A stretch of 64,000 nucleotides of DNA from Buxus sempervirens. Taxonomy: Eukaryota > Streptophyta > Magnoliopsida > Buxales > Buxaceae. Of this stretch, positions 33,761-45,400 are shown in pieces. The translations under genes were made by a program, and so were the position numbers. The DNA lies in contig OX387182.1 of NCBI GenBank assembly GCA_947561395.2, positions 3,916,001-3,980,000 of the forward strand, given 5' to 3'. The notes under the pieces are model-generated. The model saw only the letters and a program-made list of their open reading frames with translations, was not told where the DNA came from and ran no database searches. The number at the start of each line of letters is the position of its first letter. Position 1 is the first letter of the stretch.

Positions 33761-36700
33761 ATGGTTTGCCATAATGAAACTAGGAAGGTCTCCTTTATGA
33801 ATAGATGGAGGGTTACAATTGATACAGATAGAGCCCAAGCACATTCTAGCATCAGTTGAGGACAGAAGCATGAATCATGTGTCACCGCCCGTGAGCCTGT
33901 GAAATCCAAATACCCCATTTTTAATGAAATTGTGTTTTTTTTTTGGTAGGGTAACGAAATTGTGTTCTCCAAGTCATTTTCGTCTTCCACCATTTATTTC
34001 TTTGGTAGATCTCACGCTATGTGGACCCCACACCATTAGCAACTAACGTGTACTCTCCTACCTCACCTTCCACTTCTTTAATTTGTCTCGACTGCGAGTC
34101 TCCGACTGCTAAGGGGAACTTCTCATCACCTGTTTTGATTGATTGAGATTAATATTCTCAGGTGACACCTCCCTCTCTTCACAACCTCCCTTTACTACTC
34201 TTAATTAAAACCTTCTAATTTCCAAACCTAAAATGCTTCAATGACTCCTTTAATTTTAAGTACTAATGGTAGGTTGAACCTAAAAATCAAGATTCAAAAT
34301 AACTCGTCCAAACTGAACCGAATTTGTAATTTGGATCAGGTTAATTTCGGTTTAGGGCTTTAAAACATACTTTGGTTTGGTTTTTTGGTGGGGCAAGATT
34401 AGTTTCGATTCAATTTAGTTTTGGGTTGAACCTCAATAACCTTAGTTTGTTTTTGGGTTGATGTTATCAGACTCTGTAACCCTCTAGAATAACGGGGAGA
34501 TGCGTACTAAAAAAGCTCTTTATAATCAGAACTTGGGTTTTGCTTAAAAAATCAGACTCACAATCATAACTTGTGGGGTTCAACAAGAGCCTGACCAGTT
34601 ATTAGCTGTCATTGATTTTGAACTTTGTCCACAAGCAATGTTTACCCAAAAGTCCTTCCATCACTTCCTTGATAATTTTTTACATGAGTGGATATCAAAA
34701 GATGCAATATACATGGATTTCTCAAAAGCATCATTGCATATATCACACTAATAAAATTAAACTATTTTTAAAATTGTGGAAATTCTATCCCCTCAACCTC
34801 AATAAAGATTACATATGTGGCCATTTGTAACCCTCCACATTTGTAAGCCAAATTTGGGTTTGCAAGAGCATTTTCTCATACATGTATAAGCTGTATTTAT
34901 TCTATTACCCAAAATGTCCTTTACTTTTACTTTTATTTGTTTTATCTCTTAGTACATTGTTCATGTATATATAGATCTGGATGACAATCTACTATTCTAG
35001 CCTTACATTTGCTATCTAAAATGTCCTTAATTATTATTTCTATTTAGTTTATATCTAAATTAATTGCTTATACTAATCCGACTTGATAACTACCTACGAA
35101 CTAATCAAGTAATTTGAAATGCATATGCAAAAATTTTGGCATTATGTTTTTTTTTGCCATATGCATTGTGTGTGCATTTCATCAAGTATATATATAAACT
35201 AAATTTAATGTCTGTTTACACCTGTCGTAGCCCGGCGGTAGAACAAAGTCCTATGTGGCTACAAGTCTCTTTAAAATAGAGAAGTGGGGTATATTAAGAA
35301 ACCCCATTACGTAGAGTTTGTTGGGAGAAAATTTACAGGATAAGGACTCTCTAAAGACATGGAGAGCGGGGTCCTTCACTTCCTAAAAACGTGGAAGGTT
35401 TGTGTAAGGTGGGGTTTAACTTCCTAAAAGTGGGTTGTTGAGAGGCTTATTGATTAAGCAAATCGACTTACAAATAGGGATCTGCAGGCAAGAGAAGGGT
35501 ATCTCTCGATCAACACACAGCACAACTATATTAGCTATTTTAGTATCCTCAGATCCCCTATTCGGTCTTCTCAAACCACTCTATTCTCATGCTATTCTCA
35601 TAGCATAAAGTAGTCTATTCCCTTATTGCTTCTTGTCACAACAATACATGGAGATCCCCTTTACTCTTCCTGGACAAGGCTAAGAAGATACGCTCTACTC
35701 CGATCACGGTTAAGTACGATCTCGCTTACTTCTTCAACCAAGGCTAAGGGCAGTCACTATGTGCACCCCGGAACCTGTAATCGTCAAGATGGCCCCTAAT
35801 CTCTTCTCTCAATACTTCGATCAAGGCTATAGGGAAACAGGTAGCAAGTACCGAGATATTGTTGGTATTATTTTTACCTTTTATTTATTCTCGTCGCTAT
35901 TTATCCTTGAAGTGGTAGTCACCCCACACGGCACTCAGTTTCTGTAGATTCTACATCAAACGGCCACCACCAACGTGGCCGTTGTTTATGTTGCCATAAA
36001 ATTGAGGGAAGAACCTTGAAGGACAAACTCCAATCCTCTTAGCAATTATTGGATTAGAAGTCTCCAAATTCACAGGCGGCTGGGTCGTATCTAAACCGCA
36101 ACCCTTCCGGTTCTGCGTGAGATCGGTGCCGAGGTCAACAGTTTCTAATTCTTTGCATCGGCACAGATATTGGCACGCCCGCATACCTACGCATCCCCGA
36201 ATCGAGCCGGAAATGATGGGATCAATGTCATAAGAAAAACACGTTTTGGTTCAACTTTTTCTCCTTTCAAGATTTTGACTAGAGTTTGCCGTTTACGAGA
36301 GTCCTGTGGACATCTTTAAGAAATATTGAAACATGTGACACAGCCTTTGTAAAGAGTTGAGGCCCACCTCATGAAGTGTCTGACCATTTACATGAATGAA
36401 GAGTTAATGTGATCAAATTTAAGGTTTAAAATTCATTATACTTTTCTCTTTCTTTAACCTGCTTAATTGTAATTTGGTTTGGTTAAAATTCGGAATCGAT
36501 CCACCGACCCAAACTAACTTAGTTCGGGTTGTTTTGGGATTTCAAAACTTATTCTTTATTTTTTATCAGTAAATAGAACTATTTTTAGTTTAGTTTTGGA
36601 TTGATGTTTTGGTTAAATTGAACTGAATCAAACTAAAACCCGAGTTAAAAAATGTTTTACTAAATTAAACCAAAACCGAATACATATATATATATATTCG

Positions 36701-36830
36701 GTTTAATTTTTGGGTTAGAGTAATTGTTTCTCAATTCGATTTGATTTTGGGTGAACTTGGAACAAGACCTAAGTGAGTTCCGTCGCTACTTCAAATACAA
36801 TATATATGTGTATATATGTGTGTATTTATA
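33761..36830. other. Intergenic, degenerate repeats
   Basis: Two blocks (about 34260-34460 and 36440-36760) are rich in GGTTTGGTTT/AACCGAACC-type degenerate repetition. Between them, about 35220-36190 is more GC-balanced and may be an old retroelement, since a minus-strand frame at 35951-36184 has even codon usage, but no domain is recognised. Confidence 0.35.
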
Positions 36831-37124
36831 TACATACATGTATTTAAATTTGTAATGGGAGAGAGAACGTACCTTTGAAATACCTGCCAAATAAAAATAG
36901 AAAATTTTTCCTTGTAATGTGTTGTTATAATATATATGATTTTAATGACAAGTTGGTTGTCCTTGTTCTTAAGGTTGTGTTTGGAACCTTGGATTTGGGA
37001 AGAAAAGAAAATAAAGCTATAAAAGAAAAGAAAAGAAAAATACTGATTTTCTTTCTTTTTTGATATTTGGATGAGATGAGAAATGAAAAGAAAAAATATA
37101 AATTTTAGTAAAGATGATGGATTG

Positions 37125-37410
37125 AGGTTGTGGGTAGTGGTATTGGGTGACAGTGGGTGATGGTGGTGGCTGGAGGTGGTGGTGGCGGTTGTTGGTGGTG
37201 GTGATTGTGGGTGGTGTGGGCGGGTGGTCGGTGGTGGCAGCGGCTAGTAGGTGGTGGTGGTGGGTGGTGGCAAATAGTGGTGGTAATGGGTGGTGGTGGT
37301 CGGCGGTAGTGGCGGGTGATGGTGGGTTGTGGTAGTAGTGGGTGATGGGTTATGGTGGTGGTGGATGGTGCTAGTGGTGGGATGAGTGGGTGATGTAAAT
37401 AGTAATAAGT
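37125..37410. repeat. GGT/GTG-rich minisatellite
   Basis: About 285 bp of near-continuous GGTGGTGG/GGGTGGTGG variants on the plus strand, strongly strand-asymmetric for G. The Trp-Val-Gly-rich open frame across it is a by-product. Confidence 0.9.
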
Positions 37411-37669
37411 GATGGTGAATTTTCTTTTTTTTCAAAATTCTTACCTTTGGAGAGAAAATTTTTTACATAAGAGAGAAAGAGGGAGAGAAAATCTCATTTT
37501 CCTTCACCTAAACCAAACAAGAGAAATTTTTTTTTTTAACGTTTTCTTTTCTATTCTCCCAAAATCCAAGTTCCACACAGCCTACACTTTTGAATATTCT
37601 ATAAATGATCAGACGTCCGAGAGACTCATCCACGTTCCCTTCTTTATTTTTTCGTTTGTTTGCATGCAG

Positions 37670-38385
37670 TATCGTACGTGGCCCTTGCCTTACCAAAAAA
37701 ATCGGACGTGGCCCTTGCGGCCTTGCCAGTATATAAAAATGCTTCAGTTTTCACATGTCAAAAGCCGCCAGTCTCTATCTGAATCTGTAATAAAAAACAA
37801 CATTCGGGGGGAGAGGAAAAGTTTTGCCACGTGGCTATTTATTAGAAATTACCAAAACTTTCTTTAATGTCCCCCGTTATCCAGTTCTAAGCAATGGCGG
37901 GTCAAATCCCTAGTCCTTCACGCCATTGACCGCACGGTTCAGTCTCCCTCGGTTAAGTAAAACCATTTCTGTAAGACCACTATCCCATTAATTCCAATAA
38001 TTATTCCAAATTAATGTTGCTGTCTTTTTCGAAAATTGACAAAAAAAGAAAAAAAAACCAAATTTATTTTTATTTGCAGTTATTTTCATCTTTTCTAGAA
38101 AGAAGAAAATCCACCCTACTACTAATCCTAGAGCTGGAATGTCGTCGTCGTCCTCAACCGTACACGTATGTGAATTCGTGTGGAAACCAACGGTATGATT
38201 TGTTCCACGTGTGATCCACATCGAAGGATGGTGGTCCATCACACACCGTATTTTGTCCTTTGAATTAAAAACGGTCAGTGCACGTCAGATACGTAGGTGT
38301 GGGGTAAGTTTTAAAAGGATAAAAAGAGAATCAAAATAGCTAACAAAGTCGCCCACCCAGAGACAGAGCAAAGTGCAAGGACCGG
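37670..38385 (+). promoter_or_regulatory. Promoter of CTL gene with ACGTG cluster
   Basis: ABRE/G-box-type motifs lie within 710 bp of the start codon: ACGTGGC at 37676-37682 and again at 37706-37712 (inside a 30-bp direct repeat), palindromic GCCACGTGGC at 37826-37835, and CCACGTGT at 38205-38212. Clusters of this kind are bound by plant bZIP and bHLH factors and often mean abscisic-acid or light response; the effect here is inferred. Confidence 0.5.
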
Positions 38386-40800
38386 ATGGAGCATACAAGT
38401 CAGACGCCGACGCCGGCGCCGGCAACGTTGACATCTCAGATTCCCGGAATCTCCAAGCCGCCGATGGGTGCTGAAGATGCTGTGAGGACTTTTCCTTTTT
38501 GTTTATTTTTAATCTAAAGTTCTTTGTTATCCTTTCGTTATATTTGATGTGTTGTTGAAGTGGCAGAGGTTGTTTGTTTGTGGTAGGTGATGGAGAAAGA
38601 GGGAGATATTGAAGTAGGGAAGGAACAAGGGGAGAAGGAGAATACAGGGAATGGGGGAGTGAAGGAGAATGAAGAAGCTGAGGTGGGTTTGAAAGAACAA
38701 GTCACCGAAAACGCTCCTCAGGGAGATACAAAGTTTTCCAGGTTGCAGAGGTTGAACCCAACAAACCCTTTAAGAATAATCATTCAAGGTGGTTCCAGAG
38801 CCCCAAGGCGCTCTCCAGCTCAACCTCTCTCAACAGCGAACCAAACCCCAACTCCAAACCAAACCCAAACCCAAACCCAAACCCCAACCCCAACCCCAAC
38901 TCCACAAGTAAGTCGTACTTTGGCAGACAGAAGAGAAATAGATTGATTTTTTGCATTTGTTTTTTCTTTATTTTTTCTGGTTTTTTAGGCGATTTAATCT
39001 TTTTCTGATATGGGTTTTTCTGGGTTTCTTTGATTGAATCAGCAATCGTTAACTACACTTAATTCGAGGGTTTACACCAACCGGATTTCCTTGTTCCTCT
39101 TCCTTCTCCACGCTGTTATTGCTGTTGGGCTGATTGGTTTTCTTGTATTCAAAGCAATTCAAGGGCTCTTACAAGGAGGAAAAATTAAAAGGAGTGAGAA
39201 ACGGATATTACGGTATTGGCTACCTCAAGTTGAAGTCTCAGCTATTATAAGTATCACTCTTGCTTTTGCATGGCAGAAGGCAGTAAGAGAATGGCCTGAA
39301 TTCATGGTTAATTTTATATTATGGAGCAGCTTTGCAACGTCCCTTTCTGCCGGAATTCTTCTTCTTTGCTTCCAGATGCCGTCAACGGCCGGCCTTGGTG
39401 TGGCTCTTGTGGCATTCTCTATAGGTAATGGTTTATATGCTTGTTGGGTCACTCAGAGAATCAGGTTCTATGCCAAAGTATTTGTTAAGTCACTTGAACC
39501 AGTTTCAAAGTTCCCAGATATCAATCAGCCCATTTACTGGATGATTGCTGTTGGGTTCATGTGGATAACTCTATGGGTTTTTGCTGTAATTGGAGCCATG
39601 AACTTCTATTTGCCTCCATTGATCATAATTTTACTGGTATTGAGCTTGCTTTGGACTGCTGAAGTGATGCGAAATGTCGCTAATTTGACTGCTAGCCGGG
39701 TTATAGCTCTGTATTATCTGAGAGGAATGCAGTGTAGTACTGAATTTTGCTTCCAACGAGCAATTTCGCGGAACCTTGGAAGCGCTTGTCTTGGATCTTT
39801 ATTTGTGCCAACCATTGAAGCTCTGAGAATTGTTGCTCGGGCTCTCAATTTGCTCGAAGGCGAAGATGAATTCATGTTTTCTTGTGCACATTGTTGCCTC
39901 AGAGTCATGGAGACCATCTTCAGATATGGCAATGGCTGGGCCTATGTACAGGTATCTTGTTCTATACCAATGTACTTCATGTAGGAGATGATTTATTGTA
40001 GTTAATGCACCTTATAAATGTTGTAGGCCAATAAGCCCCCTAATCCTTATGATGATAACTGCTGAAAGGGTCTGCAATGATTTACCAAATGATCATCATA
40101 GTCATATGGTCTTTCTGGTTTTGTGTTACTCCTTATGGTTTGATTTGCTCTTGTGGAGGGTTTAGCTGCACTAATTGTGAACTGTATTAATTGTCTATAA
40201 TGGAGTATTCCCATGTTAATTCCAAGTAGGAACTGAATTGGGTATCCATGTGAGCATTGTTACAGATAGCTGCATATGGGAAGGGATTCGTGGAGGCATC
40301 ACAAACCACATGGGATCTCTTTGAGAAGCGAGGGATGGAACCTATTGTCGACTCTGACATAACTAGCACAGTTTGTTTTCTCACCGGAGTTTGCAGCGGT
40401 TCCATTTGTATTATTGCCGTCGGATCATGGACTTTCGCCGTGAGCAAGTCGTTCACGGCCACTGTATCACTTCTTGCCTTCATCATTGGATACCTAATGG
40501 TAGGTATTGCAAACTGCAAAACCAGAATTGTTTATTTGATTGCTTACTTGTATGATTTTGACAAGTTGGTTTACTTAATTCCTTGAGCGATTTATTAATT
40601 CAGTTATGGTTTTGCTGAATCAGACTCGCATCGGAATGGCACTACCGCATGCGTGTGTTGGTTGTTACTATGTTTGCTATGCAGAGAATCCTGAGAACAG
40701 GCTGTTTGATAAAACCATACCAGATCGTATTGATTTAATAAAAGCTGGCCGTGACATTATTGTACCAACCCCTCGAATCCCTCGTCGCTTTGCGACATAG
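38386..40800 (+). CDS. Choline-transporter-like (CTL/PNS1) membrane protein
   Basis: A multi-pass membrane protein of the choline transporter-like family (PF04515). Plant members act in membrane trafficking and lipid or choline homeostasis. Five exons, 38386-38481, 38587-38907, 39043-39951, 40266-40499 and 40624-40800, all phase 0, give 578 residues. Residues 1-139 are hydrophilic, with an Arg-rich patch and a Gln/Pro/Thr low-complexity tract (about 117-139) encoded by CAAACC/CCCCAA repeats. From about 155 on there are many hydrophobic segments, the first at about 156-178. Family features include Trp-Thr-Ala-Glu-Val-Met-Arg-Asn-Val and the conserved Cys-rich C-terminal half ending in a basic Pro-Arg-Arg tail. 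Upstream ACGTG motifs suggest stress or light control. Confidence 0.92.
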
Positions 40801-41200
40801 AGATTACTCAGATAGAATCTCATTGATGAAAAAAATTTAATTGGGTATGGTTCCAAGATGTTTTGATCATGGCTCCAAGAAATGTTGCAAGTTGAGTTGC
40901 ACCAATTGCGACCTGGAAGACCAACCCTGACAAGAGGGGATGAGCTGGTTATTGAGCAAAGGTGGAAAGAAACTCCTGTTCTCAGTGATGCCGGTGATGG
41001 TGGTGGTGGAGGAGGAGATGGTGGAGATGCTCTGACTATGGCTGCTCTGTTTTTTACTCTGTTGGGTATTCCAAAGCATGGGATGGAGGGGGGACCGACA
41101 GATTCCAATCACAAAGCCAAAAACAAAAGTTTTTGTCTTGCACTTTGTATCATATGCCTTGAAGGTTGGGATATTTGAATGTAAATAAATTCCATTATTA
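40801..41200 (+). other. Likely 3' UTR of CTL gene
   Basis: Moderate-GC sequence directly after the stop, containing a chance 98-codon frame with a Gly-Asp repeat. AATAAA-like ATAAAT lies at about 41184. Confidence 0.45.
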
Positions 41201-41943
41201 CTTTATTTGTATTCAATCTTTGGCGAATCTCAATGAAGAGTTCCAAGTTAAATTAAAATTTTTTGCTTCAATACTTATATTAGGAAAAGTGATTGTGTAC
41301 TTCATTTTATGGATGTTTTATGATCATGATTTTTAATTTTTTTTTTTCAAAATATGGCAAAACTTCAAAACTTTTCTGACAGAAATCTCTTTTTCCATTT
41401 TATTTCTTTATATATTCAAAATATTCTTATTCTAAAAGTGTGGGATTTTAATAATTCAAAGCCTTGGTTAAATCAATTTTGATCAACATGCTACTTTTTG
41501 CCTTTGGTTCAGAAGTGAAAAAACTTGTAGAGATGAATAGCCCAGATCTATACATATGGCTGGACCACCTTGAGCACAATACCCAAAGAAATGGCTGAAC
41601 AGATAAGTATAATTGATGTGGGACCTACTAAAAGGCCAATCCCTTGATTGAAAAATGGACCAGCCAGATAAATCGGATAGGCTGTTGAAGTTGTAAAGCG
41701 ATTGAAGCATAAAGAGCTTTGCTTTGCTGATTCTATTGAATGGTTCCGCATCACTACAATCCCAATCAATGATCCCCACATATTCATATGCGCAGTATCT
41801 TTCCTGACCAGTGAGATTAACAAAGTAACCCTTTTTCTTATCTTTCTATAGGGGTAAAAAAGCAGAAAGAAAAGAAAAGCAGCATGTTCATTTTTGTAAA
41901 ACCCTTGACCCTCTTCCCTTTTTTCTTTTTCTTATTATAATTA

Positions 41944-42405
41944 AGAGTAAATTACACTCTTTTGATTTATGACAACTGTAAATATCTCCTTCAAGGTTTC
42001 TCAAATGACAGTCACTTTCCTTATGTTTCTAAGGTTTGCGAAATGATACTCACTTCCCTCGTCAAACTTATAAAATATAATTTAACTATTTTATCCCCTA
42101 TCAAAATTTTATTTAAAATAATATAAAAATTTAAATTTTAAGTAATAAAAGCACCCAGAATTTTTAAATTGATTATTAAAACTTTTAAATCTTAAAAGGT
42201 ATTTTTTATTATAAAAAAAAATCAAAATCTTACACTTTTTTGTACTTAAAAGAAGGGTATATTCGTCAAAATATATCAAGATTTTAATAACATTGATATG
42301 AAGTAAACAACAAAAATAGACGAGAGGTGAGTGTCATTTCAAAAACCCGAGGAAATATATTTGTAGTTGTCAGAAACCAGAAATGAGGTAAGTGTAAATT
42401 TCTCT
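41944..42405. mobile_element. MITE with long inverted ends (GAGTAAATTACAC type)
   Basis: The left end AGAGTAAATTACACTC and about 100 bp beyond it match the reverse complement of the right end (AGTGTAAATTTCTCT, to 42405) with scattered differences, including shared TTCTCAAATGACAGTCAC-like and TTATGACAACT-like parts. The interior is AT-rich and non-coding. The sequence type resembles Mutator-like MITEs common in plants. No target duplication could be confirmed. Confidence 0.6.
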
Positions 42406-45400
42406 ATGATGAAGTACCCCAATACGTCTTAACTTTTTGGGTAAGCCACAGGATTGTCACTGAATCGAAAGGTTACCCATTTGATGCTACCTATTAGCAT
42501 GACATGTTTTGGAAGATGCAAAGCAATGACATGTTTTGGTTCAAGAATTCACTCATATAATCTCACTTAAAGGTTACCCATTTCCTGCTAACTATTAGCA
42601 TTTGCTGATATGTTCTTTCTAAACTTCCCCAACGATTGATTTGAAGCAATGAAACAGTGAATGGAGTTGGGCGACCAGAGCATGGAGCAAGATTAAGAGC
42701 AAGATAGTGTATAGTTTTTCAAAATTCTAACGATTATTAAGTTTGATCTAAATAGGGTTAGAGTTAGGGATACCAAATATCGAAATCTATCGATGACACA
42801 TATCAGCAGCAGGATATGCAAATTTAAGGCAATTAATGAGCTGCTCAATTCTACCTTTGAGAGTTAAGGAGATGAAGGCAAATGCAAGTGATTATTCTCC
42901 TTCCAGTCCATTCAAATGCTGTTAGAGAACCCAGAGGCTAATAATCTAGAATAACTGAAAAGTGAAACCCCAGTGGCTGTCAATTCACATTGTTACAAAT
43001 ATGCAGCTGAAAAGACCATTTAACAGCTCATTACAGTAGATTTATCAAGAGTTATTTGTAGTTGGTCACAAAATCTTTGTACATGCAAGTTTCATAGTGA
43101 TGAGGGCACAATAACCCCTCCAGTTTCTAATTGAAGAGTTGATAATGCAGCAGTCAGCACTGACAAAAAGCTCTCCATCCTTGCATCCACCTGCAAACAA
43201 AGTTTGCTTCCCAACTCAGGTGGTTCTTTGAAGTTAAATCTTCAGTGTCCTGCTTACATTAAACTATCCTAATTTTAAATTTTCCCATAAAGTTAGCCTA
43301 TGTTGAGACTCTTACAGAAACAAAGGATTCAATCCCATAGAGAGTAGAATAATTTCACTCATTATCTTTAAGCTTTCTCTTCCTATCAATTGCAAGCCTA
43401 AATTCTTTTTTGTTACATCATTCTAGCTTTAAAATAGTGTGGATCTTTCATGGATATCATCCAACAACATGACCCCATAATCAGCACTGATTCAGCAGAT
43501 CCAAAAACTAGATAAAAAGGCTATACTGCAATATTATTTTATGTATCAATGTCCCAACACATAAAGCCTAATAAACCAATATAGATGCCATTATCTGCAG
43601 CAAGTAGTAACATCTGTCTTCTATCAAAAGTTCTCCTGCTTCATTCCTTTCATAAGTTTCAACTGACCATGAAAGGTGAAATACTCCATAAGATATTTCC
43701 TTTCTTCCAAAATGGTCAGACAAAGCAACATCTAGAGCCATCCAGCATGACTTCAGACACACACCACATTAAATGCATTCATGAAGAAACTTCGAACATG
43801 AGAGACACAAAGGCTATGAAGGATCAGATGGTTAACGTCTTCCAACTTGTTCTGCCGATAAAATACCATTAGGTGTCTTCAAACAGAAACTTTTCCCAAA
43901 ATCAGAGTTCAACATCTGCCTCTCTCAAATTTTTCAAGACACTGTAATAAAATAAAAGCACAAGGGTAACTCAAGCTTCAAATGTGAAATCCAGTCCTCT
44001 TATCCTCTCAGCTCACATACAACCAAATCTTCTTCGATTATACTAATCAATCAAGACCATTATACTTTTTCCCATGATCTGAGAGTCCTGAATTGGAGAC
44101 ACCACTCTAAGATATAATCTCTGAATTGGAACCATCTGTTAGATAATGTTCTTGAAGACATGGCACCACAAAGAGCAGGCAGAAGGAACAAAAGGGTAAC
44201 CTACCATTCATTTCCCTGCCTTAAAATACATTATGTCCGACGAACTCAATCAGCCTCACTCATGCTCCCACCCTCCCTGGAATCCCTATTGCTGACCTGA
44301 GACCTATACCTCACCAAACTTTTGCAGAAAAGAGAATCGAGATAAGTACAAGAAGCAAGATTGCAAACATTTCATAAGTATCTATCCATCACCAAGAACA
44401 GTACAAATCACATCCTCGGCCATCCAGACATGAGGCACCCCACCCCCACTGGCAAGGAATGGGACCTAACAGAACAAGACATTCATAACATTCATAGCAG
44501 ATACGATACATTTGGTCACATGAACTAGATTTTAAAGTTCCAAAAAGCATTCCTACATATCCACAAAGCCAAGAGATAACTCCGGTTGAATCCCCTCCAC
44601 AGTTGGGTTCCTCTACTTGGGGCTTCTAGCCTCCTTAAGTGGGCTTCTATTTGGATTTTCATCAAAATACTATTTCATTCCAATGCTCCCCTTCAACTAT
44701 CAAGAACAACATATAATCATCTTCAACTTCCCAATCTGATTTTGGGGAATGGCAATTCAGGTACAAATGTGGGAAAGGACACATTTTCAAATGGAGTGGG
44801 CCCCGGAGTAACACTAAAATGGAGTGTGTTATGCAGTAACATACTCATCCTTATTGAGAGTTTAATAAAATGATTGGCGTTCCATAGCATCTTTTGTGAA
44901 AAACAATGTTTCATGCTATTGTCAACAAATGCATCAGGTCACTAGAATTGAATTTAAAATGGAAGGTCAGAAGGAGATTCAGTGGTACCAGGATTCTAAT
45001 GAAAGGATCCTCAACTTATTGACCATTGTTTAGCACTTAAAGGCATGATATTCAAGAGAACCAGAGTCAAAAGGCAGGCATCTTAGTCCTAGGGCTCCAG
45101 TTGGCCTAGGCCATGTAGCATTCAATTCAAATTTAAAATCAAACACATAAAGCCAAACTAAACAATCTATTTAAATGAGCCATAAGTTTCCTTGTAGTTC
45201 AGAAATATCAAATGTTATTGCAACTTGCAAGCACACTTGGACAGGTAGCTCCAGTTACAGAGTGGGGAAGGAAACCCTTTGCAGTTACTCCTTGTTCCAT
45301 AGATGATAGTGCTAGGCTGCTGATCATCGATCTAAGATTAACCATGTGCTTTTGTTGTGGACCTAGCTTTAAGTCTACCTCATCTGACACATAATTGGAA

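Noticed and set aside
35951..36184. 77-codon minus-strand frame as a gene
   Set aside because: Composition is coding-like but no start context, splice partner or family is visible; it may be old retroelement sequence.
37147..37435. Trp/Gly/Val-rich and His/Pro/Thr-rich open frames
   Set aside because: Both are by-products of the GGT minisatellite read on the two strands.
40882..41178. 98-codon frame after the CTL stop with a Gly-Asp run
   Set aside because: It lies in the likely 3' UTR, has no domain and is not joined in phase to the gene.
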